From: DATNPH01 sp036703315
Lineage (GTDB): Bacteria; Cyanobacteriota; Cyanobacteriia; Cyanobacteriales; Coleofasciculaceae
Length of the DNA stretch: 10,415 nt
Direction: 5' to 3'
NCBI GenBank assembly: GCA_036703315.1
Contig: DATNPH010000009.1
Location: 1-10,415, forward strand
Part shown: positions 6,894 through 10,415 of the stretch, one piece after another
How positions within the stretch are numbered: position 1 is the stretch's first letter
How the letters are laid out: each line of letters begins with the position of its first letter
Notes under the pieces: generated by a model
Seen by the model: the letters and a program-made list of their open reading frames with translations, nothing else
Database searches by the model: none
What the model was told of the DNA's origin: nothing
Translations under genes and position numbers: made by a program

Positions 6894-6915
6894 CTACAGC
6901 GGACTTGCACTGTAG
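6894..6915 (+). promoter_or_regulatory. Inverted repeat CTACAG-N10-CTGTAG ahead of the desaturase operon
   Basis: A perfect 6-bp inverted repeat, 23 nt before the desaturase ATG and just after CTTATAAG (6882-6889), whose TATAAG could be a -10 element. The position fits an operator or a 5'-UTR hairpin for the operon. No convincing -35 is visible, so the promoter is tentative. Confidence 0.3.
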
Positions 6916-6938
6916 CTCCCCATCTTGTCGTTTCTCCT

Positions 6939-7946
6939 ATGCAGAACAACCAACTCGCTGCTGCTTTGTCAGGAAATTTGCAGGTTGTACCCTTAGCGTC
7001 TTCCATTGACACTTTGGAAAAGCCTAAAGTCAGTGCCGAACTCCTCAGAGACTTGCATTGCCTTGATCGCCGCCACTATCGCTTGCTGACGTTCGTCATG
7101 TTCTATGCAGTTGCAGCTAGTACCGCATTCTTGCTTACTAGAGCGATCGCAACCCCCTGGTGTTATGTCGCGTGTCTACCACTGTATCTGCTAGCGGCGG
7201 CTTCCCTGCATGGAATTAGTCTATTTACTCATGAAGGGGTACATGGCGTACTCTCTACTCACCTACAGTGGAACCGGATATTGAGCATCCTGTGTGCGTT
7301 GCCAGTGCTGCAAAACTTCTCAGCCTACAAAGTCCTGCACCTGAAGCATCATAAGCATCTTGGTATAGAAGGCGACCCAGATCACTACAAGAACTATACC
7401 CAATGGAATGGGTTGGTTTTTGCCATGCACTGGGGACGGTTAATAATTGGCTATCCGGTGTATATCGTTGCAATTCCGATTCTGGGATTTCGACAGGGAA
7501 ATGCAGTGGAGCGACTTTGGATCGCGATCGAGGTTGTCCTGCTTGGACTTATGGTAATCGCAGTGCTACTATCGCCTGTTCCCACAGCCTTCCTGATTCA
7601 TGGCTGGCTGCTCCCGATGCTGTTGATCAACACGATGGTCAACATTCGCGGCATGAGTCAACATACTCTGCTTGATCGCGAATCGGATTTGATTCGGGGT
7701 ACGCGCACCATCGTGACAAATCCCGTCACTCGATTCTTCATGTGCAACGAGAACTATCACCTGGAACACCACTTGTATCCGGCAGTGCCTTGGTATAACC
7801 TGCCGCGTTTGCATCAGGAACTCAAGGAAGAGCTAGTGTTGCAGGGCGCACCCTACATCCCGTCCTACTTTGCCTTCGTGCGTGATTTTGTCGTCGCCAG
7901 TTTTCGCCGTACCGCAGTCGGTAGCGTCACCATCGGTACCCGTTGA
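6939..7946 (+). CDS. Membrane fatty-acid desaturase/hydroxylase family protein (di-iron, three His boxes)
   Basis: A 335-aa integral membrane di-iron oxygenase that should insert a double bond or hydroxyl into an acyl chain or similar lipid using O2. The His boxes are H98-x3-H102 (THEGVHG), H134-x2-HH138 (HLKHHKH) and H274-x2-HH278 (NYHLEHHLYP), with the family-typical GMSQHT and NPVTRFFMCNENYHLEHH blocks. Hydrophobic segments lie at about 48-66, 74-92, 113-127, 165-183 and 193-230. The ATG at 6939 has no Shine-Dalgarno (a pyrimidine-rich TTTCTCCT precedes it), and the N-terminal 30 residues are polar. It is first of four tightly packed genes; 14 nt separate it from the likely start of the next. 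Family assignment is firm. The substrate is not visible; a carotenoid hydroxylase or sphingolipid-type desaturase is possible, and the operon argues for a dedicated pathway rather than bulk lipid desaturation. Confidence 0.88.
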   Translation: MQNNQLAAALSGNLQVVPLASSIDTLEKPKVSAELLRDLHCLDRRHYRLLTFVMFYAVAASTAFLLTRAIATPWCYVACLPLYLLAAASLHGISLFTHEGVHGVLSTHLQWNRILSILCALPVLQNFSAYKVLHLKHHKHLGIEGDPDHYKNYTQWNGLVFAMHWGRLIIGYPVYIVAIPILGFRQGNAVERLWIAIEVVLLGLMVIAVLLSPVPTAFLIHGWLLPMLLINTMVNIRGMSQHTLLDRESDLIRGTRTIVTNPVTRFFMCNENYHLEHHLYPAVPWYNLPRLHQELKEELVLQGAPYIPSYFAFVRDFVVASFRRTAVGSVTIGTR

Positions 7947-7960
7947 GAATGGAGCCAATT

Positions 7961-8695
7961 ATGCAAGCACTAGAAGAGAAATCCGTTATAACGACAAAAA
8001 TTTCAACCACTCCTGAACTGGCTTGGGAAGACTTGGCTGCAATGCCAACATTGGAAGCCGCCGTATTGCGGGTAGCAGAAGTTTACGATTTCCATCACCA
8101 TCCTTACCTGATTTGGATGCAAACCGATTCCACATCCCGCGAAGCCTTTCGTCAGAGCCAACTGCCATTTCGATTTGCGGTCGAGTCGTTTTCGCAGGCA
8201 CTCGCGGCAGTGCTGGCGCGGATACCACTGCTGGAGGCACGGCTACCGTTGGCAGAAAACGTAGCAGAGGAACATGGACATGGCGATCGCCTGCGTTCCC
8301 ATAAGTATACGTTTGGTCAATATCTGCAAGCGTTGGGTGCAACTGCCGCAGAACTGGAAACGCCCTGTATCACTCCTGTTCTAGCCTTCAACCAATCGAT
8401 TCTGACCTACTGTCTATCCCAACCTGGAGAAGCAGGAGCAGCCTTGTTAGGTATCATTGAGTATCTTTATGTGGACATCAGTGCGGCGATCGCTCGTACC
8501 GTAAATCATCGGGGCTGGGTGGCTCCCGGTAGCCAATCTCACTACGCCGTGCATGAAAAACTCGATACCGAACACGCTAGAGATTTGCTGATGCTAGCAG
8601 CACCTGCCTGGAATGAGCCGCGTTCCCGTACCCAGGTTGTGCAAGGACTCGTTATCGGCGCACACTATTTTTGGAGCCTGTACCGTGATTTGTAG
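7961..8695 (+). CDS. Haem-oxygenase-like di-iron oxidase (HDO) / iron-containing redox enzyme family protein
   Basis: A soluble, mostly helical 244-aa protein, probably a non-haem di-iron oxidase of the haem-oxygenase-like fold. Members of that superfamily decarboxylate fatty acids, cleave amino acids or N-oxygenate substrates. Candidate ligands are E75 (FAVESF), E104 and H114 (10 apart, in AEEHGHGDRLRSH), E167 (GIIEYLY) and the block H198-x3-D202-x2-H205 (HEKLDTEH). The E-x9-H and H-x3-D-x2-H spacings are those I recall for characterised HDOs such as SznF. Start choice: ATG 7961 has GGAG at 7951-7954 with 6 nt spacing. An upstream ATG at 7949 and a TTG at 7943 are in frame but lack this. The gene begins 14 nt after the desaturase stop and its end overlaps the next gene by 11 nt. 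A PqqC/TENA-like cofactor-independent role is the alternative, but the ligand set favours iron. Confidence 0.72.
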   Translation: MQALEEKSVITTKISTTPELAWEDLAAMPTLEAAVLRVAEVYDFHHHPYLIWMQTDSTSREAFRQSQLPFRFAVESFSQALAAVLARIPLLEARLPLAENVAEEHGHGDRLRSHKYTFGQYLQALGATAAELETPCITPVLAFNQSILTYCLSQPGEAGAALLGIIEYLYVDISAAIARTVNHRGWVAPGSQSHYAVHEKLDTEHARDLLMLAAPAWNEPRSRTQVVQGLVIGAHYFWSLYRDL

Positions 8696-9785
8696 CCCAT
8701 TCTCTGAGATTGCCTTTTCCCAGGCACGGGAAGACCCCAGGATTGAGTTACGGGTCATCGAGCAGTTAAAGGAGCGACAGGGGCATCCGTTGCGAGTCTT
8801 GCTGGTTGCCTCTGGGGGTTGTACGGCTCTGAGTTTGCTCGCTAGTCCAGCCGTGGTGCAGATTGAAGCGGTTGACCTGAACCTCGCCCAACTTCATTTA
8901 GTTGAGTTGCGACGACAAGCCTTGTTGCACTTGTCCCTAGATGAACAACTACGACTTATAGGAGCAGATCTGAAGGCGAGTGAGACGGAGCGACTGAGGC
9001 TCTACGAACGAGTGCGCTTGCAACTTCCAGACACAACACAGGCATTTTGGGACGCACGGCAAGACCAAATCGCTTTTGGTGTGAATCGCGTGGGTCGCTT
9101 CGAGCAACTGTTTCGGGAACTCTCCAGCCATTTTGCCACTTTTGAGTTAGACCCACTTCGCTCTCCTACAACTGCCCTCCAGCATCCCCGATGGCGAGAT
9201 AGTTTTGAGACGGTATTCGAGCGCAGCAAACTGGCAGGAACATTTGGAGAAGCAGCCGTGAACTATTCGATGGATCGTAGTTTTGGGGAGCATTTCGCCG
9301 ATGTATTTGCGATCGCCTTACAGCAATTTGTTCCTACTGAAAATTACTTTGTAACTCAGGTATGGGGCGATTGCTATACCAGTGGAATGGATGGCGTCCC
9401 TATCTATCTGCAACAACCTGCCCAAACGTCCATTCACGCCTTGGGCACTGACCGACTGAGGCTACACCACGGTGCCTTTGCCGAGAAAATGCAGCAATTA
9501 GCAGAGTTTAGTAAGTTTGACCTGATCCAGTTTTCCAATATCTCCGACTGGATGCCCTTGTCTGATCTGCATACCATGCTAACGAGTGCAGTACACAGCT
9601 TGAAGCCTGGTGGTGCATTGATTGGACGACGACTTAATGGCGATCATCATCTGGCGTCCGTCATGGCTGACCATCTTCTGGTCGATGACTCACTCACTAC
9701 CCAATTGCTGGCATCTGATCGCTCCTTTTTCTACCAGGAAGTTGTAGTTGGATTTCGCCATGAAATTTCATCGGATCGCGCCTGA
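8685..9785 (+). CDS. DUF3419 / BtaA-like SAM-dependent 3-amino-3-carboxypropyltransferase-like protein
   Basis: A 366-aa protein resembling the DUF3419 family, whose characterised member BtaA moves the 3-amino-3-carboxypropyl group of SAM onto diacylglycerol in betaine-lipid synthesis. The Rossmann signature is near the N-terminus: VLLVASGGCTAL (38-49), then EAVDLNLAQLHLVEL (61-75), with the acidic ribose-binding position. The C-terminal half has FDLIQFSNISDWMP (278-291) and LKPGGALIGRRLNGDHH (306-322), typical late methyltransferase-fold strands. Start: a GTG at 8685 preceded by GGAG (8673-8676) at 8 nt, inside the end of the HDO gene. A longer in-frame reading from 8613 is only a shadow of that gene. 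No partner BtaB-type N-methyltransferase is in view, so a betaine lipid is not implied; the acceptor may be a different lipid or small molecule. Confidence 0.72.
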   Translation: MICSPFSEIAFSQAREDPRIELRVIEQLKERQGHPLRVLLVASGGCTALSLLASPAVVQIEAVDLNLAQLHLVELRRQALLHLSLDEQLRLIGADLKASETERLRLYERVRLQLPDTTQAFWDARQDQIAFGVNRVGRFEQLFRELSSHFATFELDPLRSPTTALQHPRWRDSFETVFERSKLAGTFGEAAVNYSMDRSFGEHFADVFAIALQQFVPTENYFVTQVWGDCYTSGMDGVPIYLQQPAQTSIHALGTDRLRLHHGAFAEKMQQLAEFSKFDLIQFSNISDWMPLSDLHTMLTSAVHSLKPGGALIGRRLNGDHHLASVMADHLLVDDSLTTQLLASDRSFFYQEVVVGFRHEISSDRA

Positions 9786-10415
9786 AGCACGCCTGTATTT
9801 TCAGCCTGGAATTGTAGCGATCGAGCAAGCCGCTACTTATCCCCTCGGTAATGATTTTTTCCAGTTGGATCATGGGAGCGATTATTTTGCTTTTTTTGAT
9901 CGCCTCGGTGAAGTGAACTACTACGTGGTTCTAGATGGCGATAGCGCAGATCGCGTTGCAGCAGTCGGAGCAGGTGTGCTGCGCCAGATTCCTTACTATC
10001 AGGGTGAGGTCGTTCGTCCTGCTTGGTATCTGTGCGATTTGAAAGTTCATCCCGATTACCAGCACCAACATCTATCCCTGCGACTCTTGCGCTATGCCCT
10101 CGATTCGGACATGCTCCGTTGCGCTCGAGGCTACACCATCTCCATGAATCCAGGCGTTAGCAAAGCCTCCTTGCAGGAGAATCGCAGCCCCAACCGCCTA
10201 GTCCGCATTTTAGAACGGTTCGCTCCAATAAAGTTTCGTTGCACAACCACGTTAGGAATATACAGCCTAAATGCAGAAGATATGCACGTTCTGACACCTC
10301 TGCTCGTTGAACATCGAGGCACAATTTCTTATCTGTCACTTCAGGGAGTGAAAGACTTGAGACTTCAGAGTACTAAGCAAATCTTGCCACTGCTGCATGT
10401 CCAGTGGGGAGCTAC
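9760..10415 (+). CDS. GNAT-like N-acetyltransferase, 3' end beyond the window
   Basis: ATG at 9760 lies 26 nt inside the end of the DUF3419-like gene, and the frame stays open for 218 codons to the window edge. Residues 85-112 fit GNAT motif A: a beta strand (AWYLCDLKVHP), then YQHQHLSLRLLRYAL. GNAT proteins move an acyl group from acyl-CoA to an amine. The pyrophosphate-binding loop, usually R/Q-x-x-G-x-G/A, is here QHQHLS (101-106) with both glycines replaced, so CoA binding may be altered, or the fold may use another acyl donor or be non-catalytic. SMNPGVSKASLQEN (128-141) fits the following strand/helix region. There is no own ribosome binding site worth naming, so translation is probably coupled to the upstream gene. 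The last residues seen are HVQWGA. Confidence 0.68.
   Translation, partial: MKFHRIAPEARLYFQPGIVAIEQAATYPLGNDFFQLDHGSDYFAFFDRLGEVNYYVVLDGDSADRVAAVGAGVLRQIPYYQGEVVRPAWYLCDLKVHPDYQHQHLSLRLLRYALDSDMLRCARGYTISMNPGVSKASLQENRSPNRLVRILERFAPIKFRCTTTLGIYSLNAEDMHVLTPLLVEHRGTISYLSLQGVKDLRLQSTKQILPLLHVQWGA

Noticed and set aside
7943..7960. TTG 7943 or ATG 7949 as start of the HDO gene
   Set aside because: Neither has a ribosome binding site, while ATG 7961 has GGAG at 6 nt; the extra residues add no recognisable sequence.
7255..8342. Minus-strand readings within the desaturase and HDO genes (7255-7473, 7569-7814, 7986-8342)
   Set aside because: Antisense shadows with no family features, opposite strongly supported genes.
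8613..8684. Longer N-terminus for the DUF3419-like protein starting at 8613
   Set aside because: This part lies wholly inside the HDO gene in another frame; the GTG at 8685 has a good GGAG and gives a family-like start.
10131..10339. Minus-strand readings at the right edge
   Set aside because: They oppose the GNAT-like frame, which is open for 218 codons and translationally coupled to its neighbour.

Overview
The window looks like cyanobacterial chromosome. Eleven exact copies of the HIP1 octamer GCGATCGC (starting at 943, 2115, 3235, 5106, 5140, 5220, 6613, 7143, 8283, 8486 and 9309) are spread through genes and gaps. The large NB-ARC/WD40 protein ends in a tail I associate with cyanobacterial members of that family, and it carries small in-frame palindromic inserts like those reported from Nostoc/Anabaena-type genomes. 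The genus cannot be fixed from sequence alone; a heterocystous or Chroococcidiopsis-like lineage is a reasonable guess.

Layout. Bases 19-3699 (minus strand) hold one giant STAND-type ATPase: N-terminal helix-turn-helix-like domain, NB-ARC ATPase, helical linker, then 14 WD40 repeats. A 272-bp divergent gap with two coding-like remnants separates it from a patatin-like phospholipase (3972-5034, plus strand). That gene has all its catalytic motifs but is split by one extra base in a T8 run. A divergent sigma-70-like factor follows (5280-5984), trailed by a strong hairpin. Next is a small secreted protein gene (6108-6466) that is unreadable as it stands. Removing two single extra bases restores a 118-aa protein with a signal peptide and two copies of a Cys/Trp/CGRPS repeat. 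The gap 6467-6938 has no gene but is rich in structure: a nested stem-loop, a 2 x 16 bp tandem repeat, and a 127-bp stretch bounded by inverted repeats.

From 6939 to the right edge lies a tight four-gene operon, all plus strand: a membrane di-iron desaturase/hydroxylase, a haem-oxygenase-like di-iron oxidase (HDO) type protein, a DUF3419/BtaA-like SAM-dependent aminocarboxypropyl-transferase-like protein, and a GNAT-like protein cut by the window end. Spacings are 14 nt, then overlaps of 11 nt and 26 nt, so translation is probably coupled. Two oxygen-activating iron enzymes, a SAM enzyme and an acyltransferase-like protein together look like a biosynthetic pathway, probably for a modified lipid or fatty-acid-derived small molecule. 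The product is unknown to me, and this is the best candidate in the window for an undescribed system.

The left half looks like accessory sequence: STAND ATPase, patatin, orphan sigma factor, and small repeats. All three inferred frame breaks lie in 2 kb of it and all are single-base gains. That is either local gene decay or a sequencing artefact, and it should be settled before these genes are called dead.
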